51,478 nt of DNA from Candidatus Omnitrophota bacterium (GTDB lineage: Bacteria > Omnitrophota > Gorgyraeia > Duberdicusellales > 4484-171). The stretch is taken from positions 1 through 51,478 of the forward strand of contig QNCE01000001.1 of NCBI GenBank assembly GCA_003644405.1. The letters are read 5' to 3'. This document shows positions 8,139-16,926 of the stretch, one piece after another (position 1 is the first letter of the stretch; each line of letters begins with the position of its first letter). The position numbers and the translations under genes are program-made. The notes beneath the pieces are model-generated. The model searched no databases. It was not told the DNA's origin and saw only the letters and a program-made list of their open reading frames with translations.

Positions 8139-8513
8139 ATGAAAAAAGAGTTTTGTTCTACTAACGGATTTGTAAAATTTGCAGGAACCCATCTTATTGT
8201 AGAACTCTGGAAAGCAAAGAATCTTTCCTCCCTCTCCACTATAAAAAAAATCTTAAAAGATGCAGTTAAAGCCTGTGGAGCAACACTCCTAAAAATAGAC
8301 CTCCATAAATTTTCTCCTTATGGAGGTATCTCTGGAGTAGCAATAATAAAAGAATCTCATCTTAGTATCCATTCTTGGCCTGAATATGGATACGCTGCTA
8401 TAGATATTTTTGTCTGCGGAACAGTAAATCCATATAAAGCTATCCCTGTAATTAAAGAGGGATTTGAAACTAACGATATTCAAGTAGTAGAAGTTAAGCG
8501 AGGTATTTTTTAG
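8139..8513 (+). CDS. speH: S-adenosylmethionine decarboxylase proenzyme
   Basis: 124 residues, the usual size of the prokaryotic class 1b enzyme (also called speD), which makes the aminopropyl donor for polyamines. The sequence KESHLSIHSWPEYGYAAID holds the self-cleavage site E72/S73 that makes the pyruvoyl group. H78 and C93 (FVCG) complete the Ser-His-Cys triad known from the Thermotoga enzyme. The start is odd: AGGGGGG abuts the ATG with no spacer, and no other in-frame start is available upstream of the conserved region. First of three plus-strand polyamine genes. Confidence 0.93.
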   Translation: MKKEFCSTNGFVKFAGTHLIVELWKAKNLSSLSTIKKILKDAVKACGATLLKIDLHKFSPYGGISGVAIIKESHLSIHSWPEYGYAAIDIFVCGTVNPYKAIPVIKEGFETNDIQVVEVKRGIF

Positions 8514-8516
8514 ACG

Positions 8517-9356
8517 ATGTGGTATACAGAGACTCTCTATCCAGACATAAGATTGCAGCTAAAAGGTAAACTTCTCTATCGAAAAAAAACCCTTTACCAG
8601 GACTTAAGAATTTACCGCACACAAAGATTTGGAAATACCCTTGTCCTTGATGGTGCTACTCAAGCTACAGAAGGAGATGAATTTATTTATCATGAGATGA
8701 TCACTCACCCTGTAATGCTACTTTCGCCCAATCCCCAAAAAGTCCTAGTTATTGGAGGGGGGGACGGAGGTGTAATAAGAGAAGTGGTAAAGTACCGCAC
8801 AGTTAAGGAAGTCTATCTAGTAGAAATAGATCGAGATGTAATTAATATTTCAAAAAAATATCTAAAAACTATCTGCAAAAATTCCTTTAGAGACAAACGA
8901 GTTAAGATAGTAATTGATGACGGAGCAAAATTCTTAAGACAAACTAGAGAGAAATTTGATGTGGTTATAATTGATTCCCCTGATCCAGTAGGATGTGCAA
9001 AAGTTTTATTCTCTAAAAAATTTTACCAGGATATATTCTCTGTATTAAAGAAAAATGGGTTAATGATTAGACAAGCTGGCTCAACTATTCTTCAGAAAGA
9101 AGAGCTAAGAGAAAATTGGAGAATCCTAAAAAAGATATTTCCTCATCTCTGGCTTCATCTTATTGCTGTTCCTACCTATATCGGAGGGCTATTTACCCTC
9201 ATAGTAGGATCAAAGAAAATAGACCTCTTCAATATTAGTATTAATCTTTTAGAAAAAAGATTGAGAACTTTAAAGATTAAAACAAATTATTATAATCCTT
9301 ATATCCATATAGGAAGTGCGATACTTCCTGAATATGTAAAAAAAATACTAAAATGA
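8517..9356 (+). CDS. speE: Polyamine aminopropyltransferase (spermidine synthase family)
   Basis: 279 residues. It has LDGATQATEGDEFIYHE (44-60), the nucleotide-binding loop IGGGDGG (79-85), VEIDRD (102-107) and the catalytic region IDSPDPVG (152-159) with D153 and D156. It transfers an aminopropyl group from decarboxylated SAM to an amine, usually putrescine or agmatine. Two positions differ from the common pattern: GPA after DP is GCA, and the QxES motif reads RQAGS. The acceptor amine therefore cannot be named with confidence. It begins 3 bases after speH and shares an ATGA with the next gene. Confidence 0.9.
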   Translation: MWYTETLYPDIRLQLKGKLLYRKKTLYQDLRIYRTQRFGNTLVLDGATQATEGDEFIYHEMITHPVMLLSPNPQKVLVIGGGDGGVIREVVKYRTVKEVYLVEIDRDVINISKKYLKTICKNSFRDKRVKIVIDDGAKFLRQTREKFDVVIIDSPDPVGCAKVLFSKKFYQDIFSVLKKNGLMIRQAGSTILQKEELRENWRILKKIFPHLWLHLIAVPTYIGGLFTLIVGSKKIDLFNISINLLEKRLRTLKIKTNYYNPYIHIGSAILPEYVKKILK

Positions 9357-9718
9357 AGAAAAAGAAAAAAATCTACGGATATGAACTAATAATGGATCTT
9401 TTTGAATGTGACGAGAAAATTATTACTTCTAAGGCTAAGCTTAAAGAGTATATAGATAAGCTGTGTAAGGTTATAAAAATGAAAAAATATGGAAATGCCT
9501 TAATTTCTTACTTTGGAGAAAAAAGTCCTCACACTAAAGGATACTCATTAGTTCAGCTAATAGAAACCAGTTCCATCACTGGCCATTTTTCTGACATCTG
9601 GCGATCTGCGTATATAAATATCTTCTCTTGTAAGAAATTTAATCCTCAAATCGCTTCTCAATTTACCAAAAAATTCTTCCAAGCTAAAAGAGTAAAGCGC
9701 CGTTTTATCATCCGTTAA
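9353..9718 (+). CDS. Second SpeD-fold protein, divergent pyruvoyl-decarboxylase homologue
   Basis: 121 residues. It aligns with SpeH over GYSLVQLIETSSITGHF and AYINIFSC. The residues of the pyruvoyl triad are all present: S73, H78 and C93, at the same numbers as in the neighbouring SpeH, so self-processing at T72/S73 is plausible. The SAM-decarboxylase-specific HxWPE stretch is replaced by HFSDI and the Glu before the Ser by Thr, so the substrate is probably not SAM. SpeD homologues that decarboxylate ornithine or arginine are known, and a place directly after speE would suit such a diamine-forming role; this is inference. The tail is basic (KRVKRRFIIR). Its 3' end overlaps a convergent gene by 11 bases. 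Confidence 0.75.
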   Translation: MKKKKKIYGYELIMDLFECDEKIITSKAKLKEYIDKLCKVIKMKKYGNALISYFGEKSPHTKGYSLVQLIETSSITGHFSDIWRSAYINIFSCKKFNPQIASQFTKKFFQAKRVKRRFIIR

Positions 9719-10019
9719 CTATCTCTATATTCCTTAGCCTAATTCCTTTAGGAAGATTTTTAGATAATTTTATTCTCAGTAACTCTTTATCCACCCTTTC
9801 TCTAAAGTAGAAAATTACCTCAATCTCCCCTTTTTCTCCTAACTTAAGAGCTTTATTAAAACTCATCTTAGCGCGGGGATTAAACCCTTGAGTAAAAAAG
9901 ATAGGCAATTGAGTTCTTCTTAAAGCTCTTTCTAAAATTCTAACTAAATCTAGTTGAGAAAAATATCTCATAATTCCTTCTTTTCTAATAGTTACTTTAA
10001 TCTTAAATCTCTTATCCAC
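9708..10019 (-). CDS. Short DUF2344 (TIGR03936) protein
   Basis: 103 residues. It matches the N-terminal half of the DUF2344 radical-SAM-linked family: an opening KEGIMRYFSQLDLVRILERALRR and then FTQGFNPRAKMSFNKALKLG. Typical members are around 200 residues, so the C-terminal half is absent. The stop falls within the convergent SpeD-like gene. It starts at GTG, overlapping the upstream radical SAM gene by 8 bases; the two are usually neighbours or fused. Function unknown. It may be naturally short or a truncated remnant. Confidence 0.75.
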   Translation of the reverse strand: MDKRFKIKVTIRKEGIMRYFSQLDLVRILERALRRTQLPIFFTQGFNPRAKMSFNKALKLGEKGEIEVIFYFRERVDKELLRIKLSKNLPKGIRLRNIEIVNG

Positions 10020-11640
10020 GCCAGTTTATGTGAGACCAACTAAAATTGTTAACAAACGAGGATAAATACCACCGATAATCTAACTCTTCTTCTCTGAATG
10101 CTTCCTCCCATAATCTCCAGTTAAAATGCTCTGTGTAGGAATCAAACTTTGCTCCCTTAAGAAAAGCTCTGTAAATAACTCTAGAAAGTCTTCTATCCCC
10201 CCGAGAAAGCACTGCCTCTATAATCCTCTGTTTGATATTAGAGATAGAGAGTTTTATATTTCTCCTCTTGAGAGTTTTAAGAAGAAGCTCTCTTTTTTTA
10301 TAAAGGACATCCTCTGGCTCCATTGCTAAATCCTGGAAGAGCGAAAAGGGCTTAGGCACAAACACATTTATACTTACATGGAGCCTCATATTAAGCTCTT
10401 TAGCTATCTTTCTTACTAACTCCCCTATGGAAATTAAATCTTGTTCTCCCTCACCAGGAAGACCAAACATAAAGTAAAGTTTGATGTGTCTTAAGTTTAA
10501 CGACTTCAATATTTCTTTAGCTTCTAAAAAAGTATCCACATCAATTCTTTTATTTATTCTCTCCCTTAACTGAGGTGTTCCTGCCTCTATTGCTAGGGTA
10601 AGCGAAGTCTTTTTTACTTTAAGAAGTTTCTTATAAAGCCTAGATACTAAATCTTCTACTCTTAGGGAAGGCAAAGATATTCCTACCTTCTCCTTATTAA
10701 ATAAGCCTTCAGCTTCCTCTATTAACTCCTCTATATGAGAATAATCAGAAGCAGAGAGGGCCAAGAGAGAAAAATTCTCATATCCACTGCTTTTGTAAAC
10801 TGCTTCCATAATCTTTAAAATCTTTTCCACTTTCTTCTCTCGGTAAGGATAGTAAAAGCAACGTGCTTGGCAGAAGTAACAACGATTGGGACAACCACGA
10901 GCAATTTCTATCTGAACACGATCATGAACAATTTCGGTATGAGGAGTAAGCCAATTTACAGGATAATAAACACTATTTAAATCCTTCACATAAATCTTCT
11001 TTAGAGGAAGATGAGCATACTTATACTTTTTAAAAAAATAATAATCTCTTCCTTTTACTTCTACATGGTAAAATTTTGGTACATAAAACCCTTCTATTTC
11101 CGCCAAAGCTCTAAGGCGTGATTCTTTGTCCTTATATTTTCTTAGGATAGAAACAAATTTTGCTATCTTCTCTTCAAATTCTCCTAAAAAGAATACATCC
11201 ACAAATTCCGCCAAAGGTTCCGGGTTGGATATACCTCCCCCTAGGAGAATAATCTTTTTTCTCTCCTCTCCTCTAAGAGGAACCCCTCCTAACTTAAGCA
11301 TATAGAGAAAGTTGGTAAAGTTTAACTCATAACTAAGATTAAATCCTATAACATCGAAACTAGATAAAGGTAACTTACTTTCTAAAGAAAATAATCTCTT
11401 CTTTCTCTTCTCTAAATAATCTCCTAAATCCAAACCTGGAAAAAATACCCGCTCGCAGACTATATCGTTAAACTCGTTAAACATAGCATAAAGTATCCTT
11501 AATCCCAAATTGCTCATGCCTACTTCATATAAATCAGGGAAACAAATAGCTACTTTTATCTTTCCCCGATGTTTCTTCTTAATAACATTCCACTCGCTAT
11601 CCAGATACCTCTGAGGCTTCTGGAAATTCAACCAGTTCAT
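10012..11640 (-). CDS. TIGR03960-family B12-binding radical SAM protein
   Basis: 542 residues. The N-terminal part (about 25-165) looks like a cobalamin-binding fold, with VAICFPDLYEVGMSNLGLRIL and GGGISNPEPL. The radical SAM cluster is C250-x3-C254-x2-C257 (GCPNRCYFC), followed by a barrel containing LAIEAGTPQLRERINK. TIGR03960 proteins are typically linked to DUF2344, as here. The reaction is not known to me. It follows rodA by a 4-base overlap and so is co-transcribed with the cell-elongation genes. Confidence 0.9.
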   Translation of the reverse strand: MNWLNFQKPQRYLDSEWNVIKKKHRGKIKVAICFPDLYEVGMSNLGLRILYAMFNEFNDIVCERVFFPGLDLGDYLEKRKKRLFSLESKLPLSSFDVIGFNLSYELNFTNFLYMLKLGGVPLRGEERKKIILLGGGISNPEPLAEFVDVFFLGEFEEKIAKFVSILRKYKDKESRLRALAEIEGFYVPKFYHVEVKGRDYYFFKKYKYAHLPLKKIYVKDLNSVYYPVNWLTPHTEIVHDRVQIEIARGCPNRCYFCQARCFYYPYREKKVEKILKIMEAVYKSSGYENFSLLALSASDYSHIEELIEEAEGLFNKEKVGISLPSLRVEDLVSRLYKKLLKVKKTSLTLAIEAGTPQLRERINKRIDVDTFLEAKEILKSLNLRHIKLYFMFGLPGEGEQDLISIGELVRKIAKELNMRLHVSINVFVPKPFSLFQDLAMEPEDVLYKKRELLLKTLKRRNIKLSISNIKQRIIEAVLSRGDRRLSRVIYRAFLKGAKFDSYTEHFNWRLWEEAFREEELDYRWYLSSFVNNFSWSHINWRG

Positions 11641-12704
11641 TGCCTGCTAATATTAAAAACTACTCCTAAAAGAAAAAAATTAAAAAAAAGGTGGGTTCCT
11701 CCATAGCTTAGGAAAATTAAAGGGAGTCCTACTACAGGCAACATTCCTAGTGTCATCCCTATATTTATGAAGATGTGCAAAAAAAACAGATAAGCTGTAC
11801 CTATCAAAATATATCGAGCAAAATCGTCTTTGGCTTCTTTGGTAATAGCAAGGATATTTTTAAGGATTAGATAGTAGATAATTAAAAGAAAAAGAGAACC
11901 TAAGAATCCCCACTCTTCTGCCACAACCGTAAAGATAAAATCCGTGTGACGCTCAGGAAGGAAGTTAAACTGATTTTGAGTCCCAGAAAGAAATCCTTTA
12001 CCTAAAATCTTTCCTGAACCAATAGCAATCTTGGATTGTAAAATTGTGTATCCCGCTCCTAAGGGTTCGCAATTAGGATTCAAAAAAACGAGGAGTCTTT
12101 TCTTCTGGTAATCCTTAAGGAAACGCCATCCTAAGGGAGTAATAAGTATACCTGTGATTAGACAAAAAACGAAATATTTCTTTTTTATCGAAGAAGATAG
12201 CCCCATAAGGAAAAATACAAAAATACATATAAGAGCAGTGCCTAAATCAGGTTGTTTAAAAATAAGAAAGGAGCTTAACAAAACTAATCCCAAAGGAAGT
12301 AACACTTTTTTAACAAAAATGTTTTTATCAAAACTTTGGGAGAAAAATCTTGCTAAGATAAACACTGTTACCACCTTGGAAAACTCTGAAGGTTGGAAAT
12401 TCATACCAAGAAAAGAAAACCACCTCCTTGCCCCCATAACTTCTTTGCCCAAAAACTTTACTCCTATAAGAAGCGCTAAATCAACTATATAAAGAAAAAG
12501 ACTTAAATCAAAGTATAGTCTGTAGTTTATGAAAGAAGAAATAGCCAAAACCACCCACCCAATAGTTATCCAAGCTATCTGTCGATAAAGAATGTACTCA
12601 TTTGTGAGCTCTCCCGCCTGATGAAGGGAACTATAAAGAGAGGAAATACTCCATATATTGAGGATAGCTATACAGACAACAATTACTAATCTTGCTCGAG
12701 TCAT
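11637..12704 (-). CDS. rodA: Rod shape-determining SEDS glycosyltransferase RodA
   Basis: 355 residues with about ten membrane segments. SEDS-family stretches visible are GARRWFSFLGMNFQPSEFSK, FKQPDLGTAL, the periplasmic LPERHTDFIFTVVAEEWGFLG and VVGLPLIFLSYGGT. RodA polymerises lipid II glycan strands during side-wall growth, in partnership with the class B PBP2 encoded immediately upstream (4-base overlap). Placement with mreBCD favours RodA over FtsW. Confidence 0.94.
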   Translation of the reverse strand: MTRARLVIVVCIAILNIWSISSLYSSLHQAGELTNEYILYRQIAWITIGWVVLAISSFINYRLYFDLSLFLYIVDLALLIGVKFLGKEVMGARRWFSFLGMNFQPSEFSKVVTVFILARFFSQSFDKNIFVKKVLLPLGLVLLSSFLIFKQPDLGTALICIFVFFLMGLSSSIKKKYFVFCLITGILITPLGWRFLKDYQKKRLLVFLNPNCEPLGAGYTILQSKIAIGSGKILGKGFLSGTQNQFNFLPERHTDFIFTVVAEEWGFLGSLFLLIIYYLILKNILAITKEAKDDFARYILIGTAYLFFLHIFINIGMTLGMLPVVGLPLIFLSYGGTHLFFNFFLLGVVFNISRQ

Positions 12705-14392
12705 ATAAGATTCTCTTCCTTCAATTTTTTAAGAAGTTGATAAGTAACTTTTACTGCTTGGTAACTGGAACCTCCGTTCTCTAAAAAAACACACACAGAA
12801 TATTTCGGATTTTGATAAGGGAAAAATCCTGCAAACCATCCATGGGCTTTCCCTCTGGTTTGGGCAGTTCCCGTTTTACCAGCAATATCCAATCCTAAAA
12901 GGCTTAAAAGATGGGCAGTTCCATCCTCTCTAGCCACCGCTTGCCTTAATCCCTCTCTTACTACTTCTATACTTTCTTTAGATAAACCTAAACTTAGTTT
13001 CCTTTTCGTAATAAAGGGGGATTCTTTTATCTTTTTAAGAAGATGAGGCCAAACTAAGTAGCCTTGATTAGCAAAAGCAGAGATAAATACTGCTACCTCT
13101 ATAGGAGTAATCTCTATATACCCCTGGCCAATGGAGAGATTTACAGTATCACCAGCATACCATCCTCTCTTTTTAACTTTTCTCTTCCAACTTCTTGTTG
13201 GTACCAGTCCCTTATTTTCAAAAGGAAGATCTATCCTTGTTTTTTTATCCAAACCAAAAATTTTTGCCCATTTAGCTATTCTCTCTACTTTAAGACGTAA
13301 GCCTAAATTATAGAAGTAGATATTACAAGAATGAGCTAAAGCATCATAAAGGTCTTCTTGACCATGTCTGCTCCAACAACTAAACTCTGTATCTGCTAGA
13401 GTGAACTTACCCGAACAAAAAAAAGTGGTGTGAGGATTAATCACTTTCTCTTCCAGACCTGCTACAGCTACTACTGGCTTGAATATCGAACCTGGTGGAT
13501 AGCGAGCTTGAATAGCTCTGTTAATTAGGGGCTTTCTTTTATCTTTCAATATATACTCTACATCTTTACCTTCTATGAAACTGTTAGGGTCGAAAGAAGG
13601 TTTAGAAACTAAAGAGAGAATCTCTCCAGTGTGAGGATCCATAACGATAATTACTCCTTTAAAATTACCTAAGCTTTGATAGGCTATTTCCTGAAATCGA
13701 GTATCCAAAGTAAGATAAATGTCATTACCTTTCTTTTTACTTCTTTTACCTAAAAATCCCATCACTTCACCTCTTGAATCTACTTCTATAAGTTCTACTC
13801 CATCTTCTCCTCTTAAAAATTGATCATAAAATCGTTCTACCCCTCTTACGCCCACTCTCTGAGAAGGGGAGTAACCATACTTTTTTATATCTTGGTAAAT
13901 TACCTCTGCTTTCTTCACATAACCGAGTACATGGGAGTATAGATAGCTAAAGGGGTAATAACGTTGGGGAGTAATTCTTATAAGAACGTTATCCTCAAAA
14001 ACTTCCTTAATCTTCAAAGCCTTAAGTTTATCTACATTAGTTAACACTTCTACAGGAGAGAATACATTTTGAAAATTTTTTTGGTAATTAATAGTGATAA
14101 TCTTCTTATCTACCCCTGCAACTTCAGCTAACTTTTCAAAGAGAGATTTTCTCTTACCCTTTATCTGATAAGGTATTACTGCTATGTTAAAGATGGGTTT
14201 GTCCCGAGCAATCAAGATACCTCTTCTATCAAAAATAGAACCTCTGATAGAGGGAAAATTAATTATCTTCACATAGTTGCTCTTTGCCCTCTTCAGATAA
14301 TAATCCCCTCTTATAATTTGGAAGTAAAAAAGACCAAAAACAATTATTAAGAAACCTCCAACTATTACTCTTAAAGTTAATCTGTTACCCAT
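12701..14392 (-). CDS. mrdA: Penicillin-binding protein 2 (peptidoglycan transpeptidase)
   Basis: 563 residues. One N-terminal membrane helix (about 8-26) is followed by the PBP dimerisation region with RGSIFDRRG (50-58) and the transpeptidase domain. The active-site motifs are S302-x-x-K305 (GSIFKP), SCN (355-357) and KTG (506-508, GKTGTAQT). It cross-links side-wall peptidoglycan together with RodA and MreBCD in the inner membrane. The ATG lies within the end of mreD (16-base overlap). Confidence 0.95.
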   Translation of the reverse strand: MGNRLTLRVIVGGFLIIVFGLFYFQIIRGDYYLKRAKSNYVKIINFPSIRGSIFDRRGILIARDKPIFNIAVIPYQIKGKRKSLFEKLAEVAGVDKKIITINYQKNFQNVFSPVEVLTNVDKLKALKIKEVFEDNVLIRITPQRYYPFSYLYSHVLGYVKKAEVIYQDIKKYGYSPSQRVGVRGVERFYDQFLRGEDGVELIEVDSRGEVMGFLGKRSKKKGNDIYLTLDTRFQEIAYQSLGNFKGVIIVMDPHTGEILSLVSKPSFDPNSFIEGKDVEYILKDKRKPLINRAIQARYPPGSIFKPVVAVAGLEEKVINPHTTFFCSGKFTLADTEFSCWSRHGQEDLYDALAHSCNIYFYNLGLRLKVERIAKWAKIFGLDKKTRIDLPFENKGLVPTRSWKRKVKKRGWYAGDTVNLSIGQGYIEITPIEVAVFISAFANQGYLVWPHLLKKIKESPFITKRKLSLGLSKESIEVVREGLRQAVAREDGTAHLLSLLGLDIAGKTGTAQTRGKAHGWFAGFFPYQNPKYSVCVFLENGGSSYQAVKVTYQLLKKLKEENLI

Positions 14393-14820
14393 TTAAGTAG
14401 AAAGCGTTCCATAATAAAAAATACAAGTAGTGATTGCATAAAAAAGGAAAAAATTAAAGAAGGTAGAATTTGCCCTACCTCTATGCTGTTAAGTAAAGCA
14501 TAAAAAATTATAGCTAAACCTACAACAAGATTTTTTATAATGCTCCTCCCATGGAAATATTTAAGGGTTAATCTCAAAAACATATTTATAAGAACAAAAC
14601 TAAAGGTATAGAAGAGTAAAGACTGGGGAGGAAATAAATCCTTAAACAATCCGAAAACGAATGCAAATCCAAAGCTATAGAGAAAAGCTAAGTTTAAAGA
14701 AACAAAAAGAATACCTAGAAAAAGAAATTCGCTACAGAAATAGAATCCAAAAGGCTTTAAGAAATCAACTAAAAAGAAGAGAAATAAGGCTATACTTAGT
14801 TTTATAAGAGTGGTTCTCAC
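14377..14820 (-). CDS. mreD: Rod shape-determining protein MreD
   Basis: 147 residues, almost entirely hydrophobic with about five membrane segments, the right size for MreD. The sequence itself is weakly conserved, so the call leans on position between mreC and mrdA. It starts at GTG inside the mreC stop (GTGA overlap). Confidence 0.85.
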   Translation of the reverse strand: MRTTLIKLSIALFLFFLVDFLKPFGFYFCSEFLFLGILFVSLNLAFLYSFGFAFVFGLFKDLFPPQSLLFYTFSFVLINMFLRLTLKYFHGRSIIKNLVVGLAIIFYALLNSIEVGQILPSLIFSFFMQSLLVFFIMERFLLKWVTD

Positions 14821-15530
14821 TTTAGGAGAAAAACTTCCCTTACAGAATATACGTTAGATTTAGGTTTAACCTCTATGTCTAAGAAAAAATCGTTCTTTGT
14901 CTCTCTAACCCTCTGAACTCTACCTACGACTATAGGAAGATCAGCATATTTTAACCAAACCTTATCGCCAATACTTATATTTTTATCTCCTTCCACATAC
15001 AGAATCTTTAAGGACCCCCAAAGCGTTCCTTTAAGGAGTCCAGCAGTTTTATTTTCTATCAACACAGGAAGAGAAAAGTAAGGATCGTCAAGAAGAATTA
15101 GTTCAGAATACTCATTAAAAGATTGTGAAATCTTTCCTAAAAGATACCCCTGGCTATCTATAGCTAATGTCCCTTTAATTATTCCATCCCTTTTACCTAA
15201 ATCAATGAACGCTACTTTTCTAAATCCTGAAGGATAAAACCCTAACACTCTAGCGTAGATTAAGTCAGGCCTTCTCTCCTTAATACCTAATGCTCTCCTT
15301 AAACGTCTATTTTCCTCCTCCAAAGTTTTCATCCTTTCTAAAGTGAGACGGAAATCTAAATTTTTTCTCTTTAACTCCTCTATACGGGAAGAAACTATAG
15401 AAGGAAATAGAATATTATTAGGAAAAGAAAAAAATAGCGCAAGGAGAATTCTTTTAAAAGTCAACAGAAATAAAACTATGAAGAGAATATAACCAAGGAA
15501 TTTTAACCTAGATTTAGAAGGTAGATACAA
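14817..15530 (-). CDS. mreC: Rod shape-determining protein MreC
   Basis: 237 residues. One N-terminal membrane helix (about 10-32) is followed by a coiled coil (about 48-83) rich in Glu, Leu and Arg, then the two-lobed beta domain characteristic of MreC (DLIYARVLGF, KVAFIDLGKRDGI, LLDDPYFSLPV). It links cytoplasmic MreB to the periplasmic PBP2/RodA machine. The only plausible start is a TTG inside the end of mreB. Confidence 0.92.
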   Translation of the reverse strand: MYLPSKSRLKFLGYILFIVLFLLTFKRILLALFFSFPNNILFPSIVSSRIEELKRKNLDFRLTLERMKTLEEENRRLRRALGIKERRPDLIYARVLGFYPSGFRKVAFIDLGKRDGIIKGTLAIDSQGYLLGKISQSFNEYSELILLDDPYFSLPVLIENKTAGLLKGTLWGSLKILYVEGDKNISIGDKVWLKYADLPIVVGRVQRVRETKNDFFLDIEVKPKSNVYSVREVFLLK

Positions 15531-16572
15531 GAGAGATTTTCTTTAAATATCGGGGCTCCTCTAAAATCTTACCTGTTCCTTGAGCTACCGCAGTCAGAGG
15601 ATCGTCAGCAATAAAACAAGCCAACCCTGTTTCTTCTGAAACCAACTTATCCAAGCCTCTTAGAAGAGAACCGCCTCCACACAGAACAATCCCCCTCTCA
15701 ATTAAATCAGCAGCTAACTCAGGGGGGGTATTTTCTAAAGTAACCTTTGTGGCTTCTACTATATCTTTTAAAGGTGCCTGGAGAGCTTCTCTTATTTCTT
15801 CCGAGTTAACCCGTATAAACTTTGGTAATCCAGTAATTAAATCCCTCCCTCTTACTTCTATAACCATCTCCTCCTCTAAAGGGTAAGCTGAACCTATCTT
15901 TATTTTTATCTCTTCAGCGGTCCTTTCTCCAATCATCAAATTGTAATTCTTCTTCATATGTTCAACTATTGCTTCATCCATTTCATCTCCACCTACTCTC
16001 ATAGAACGAGCATAAACTATCCCTCCTAAAGAAATAACTGCAATTTCAGTGGTACCTCCTCCAATATCTATAATCATATTTCCTTGGGGTTCAGCAATAG
16101 GTAAACCTACCCCAATGGCAGCAGCAATAGGTTCTTCTACAGGAATCACCTCTCTTGCTCCTGCACGAAGAGCTGAATCCTTTACAGCTCTCTTCTCTAC
16201 TTCAGTTATTCCTGAAGGCACTGCAACTATAATACGAGGACGGGTAAGAATTTGGTGAGAATGGACTTTCTTTATAAAGTAGCGAAGCATCTCTTCAGTA
16301 ATGTTAAAATCAGCAATTACTCCATCTTTCATCGGCCTTATTGCCACGATACTCCCTGGAGTTTTGCCCAGCATCTTCTTCGCTTCTTCTCCCACTGCTA
16401 ATACTTGGTGGGTATTCTTATAGATAGCTACCACTGAAGGTTCACATAGGACTATCCCCTCTCCTTTTACATACACTAAAGTAGTAGCTGTACCTAAATC
16501 AATACCGATATCGTTGGAGAATTTCCCTAAAAAGTTACTCCCTATACTGGAGAGATATCTAAAGATATTCAT
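15514..16572 (-). CDS. mreB: Actin-like rod shape protein MreB
   Basis: 352 residues from the ATG at 16572; a GTG one codon earlier is also possible. Signatures are IGIDLGTATTLVYVKGEGI at the nucleotide phosphate-1 loop, VAVPSGITEVEKRAV, the phosphate-2 loop NMIIDIGGGTTEIAVISLGG and ERGIVLCGGGSLLRGLD. It polymerises under the membrane and positions the elongation machinery. No Shine-Dalgarno precedes it, and the candidate promoter leaves a leader of only about 10 bases. Confidence 0.97.
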   Translation of the reverse strand: MNIFRYLSSIGSNFLGKFSNDIGIDLGTATTLVYVKGEGIVLCEPSVVAIYKNTHQVLAVGEEAKKMLGKTPGSIVAIRPMKDGVIADFNITEEMLRYFIKKVHSHQILTRPRIIVAVPSGITEVEKRAVKDSALRAGAREVIPVEEPIAAAIGVGLPIAEPQGNMIIDIGGGTTEIAVISLGGIVYARSMRVGGDEMDEAIVEHMKKNYNLMIGERTAEEIKIKIGSAYPLEEEMVIEVRGRDLITGLPKFIRVNSEEIREALQAPLKDIVEATKVTLENTPPELAADLIERGIVLCGGGSLLRGLDKLVSEETGLACFIADDPLTAVAQGTGKILEEPRYLKKISLVSTF

Positions 16573-16589
16573 CACTTTTAGTATAAGAA

Positions 16590-16618
16590 ATCATAACAAA
16601 GGGTTAAAAAAATGTCAA
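16590..16618 (-). promoter_or_regulatory. Strong sigma70 promoter of the mre operon
   Basis: Consensus TTGACA (16613-16618), 17-base spacer, TATGAT (16590-16595) on the minus strand. It is placed just after the PilZ gene stop and about 17 bases before the mreB start, so the 5' leader would be very short. Confidence 0.75.
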
Positions 16619-16626
16619 CAAAAAAC

Positions 16627-16926
16627 CTAGGTCAAAAACTGAAGGCCTGCTAGGTACCCGTTTTCTGTTTCCCGACACCACACTATTTTCCCTACAGTCT
16701 CAATAGGCTCTGCTTGTTCATCTTCAGGAAGGGTAAATTTAACTTTTATAATTGTTTGAGGTGGTAAATATTTATCGATAAGAAGACCTAACCCCCCTTC
16801 GCTTATATTCTTGATAAGTCCTGAACCCTTAGGTTCCAAAAGGATGATATACTCTACAGGCGTGATACACCTTTTCCGAGGGTATTTCCTTTTCTCTTCA
16901 TAGGAAGAAGATTCCTGAGAATTCAT
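16627..16926 (-). CDS. PilZ-domain protein
   Basis: 99 residues consisting of a single PilZ domain. The c-di-GMP binding motifs are RKYPRKR (RxxxR type, about 13-19) and NISEGGLG (D/NxSxxG type). The binding residues are intact, so it probably senses c-di-GMP. It overlaps the end of the preceding membrane protein gene by 4 bases and could regulate it or another envelope process. No c-di-GMP cyclase or phosphodiesterase is in the window. Confidence 0.88.
   Translation of the reverse strand: MNSQESSSYEEKRKYPRKRCITPVEYIILLEPKGSGLIKNISEGGLGLLIDKYLPPQTIIKVKFTLPEDEQAEPIETVGKIVWCRETENGYLAGLQFLT

Noticed and set aside
11637..12704. FtsW rather than RodA
   Set aside because: Location directly behind the PBP2 gene and mreBCD favours the elongation protein.
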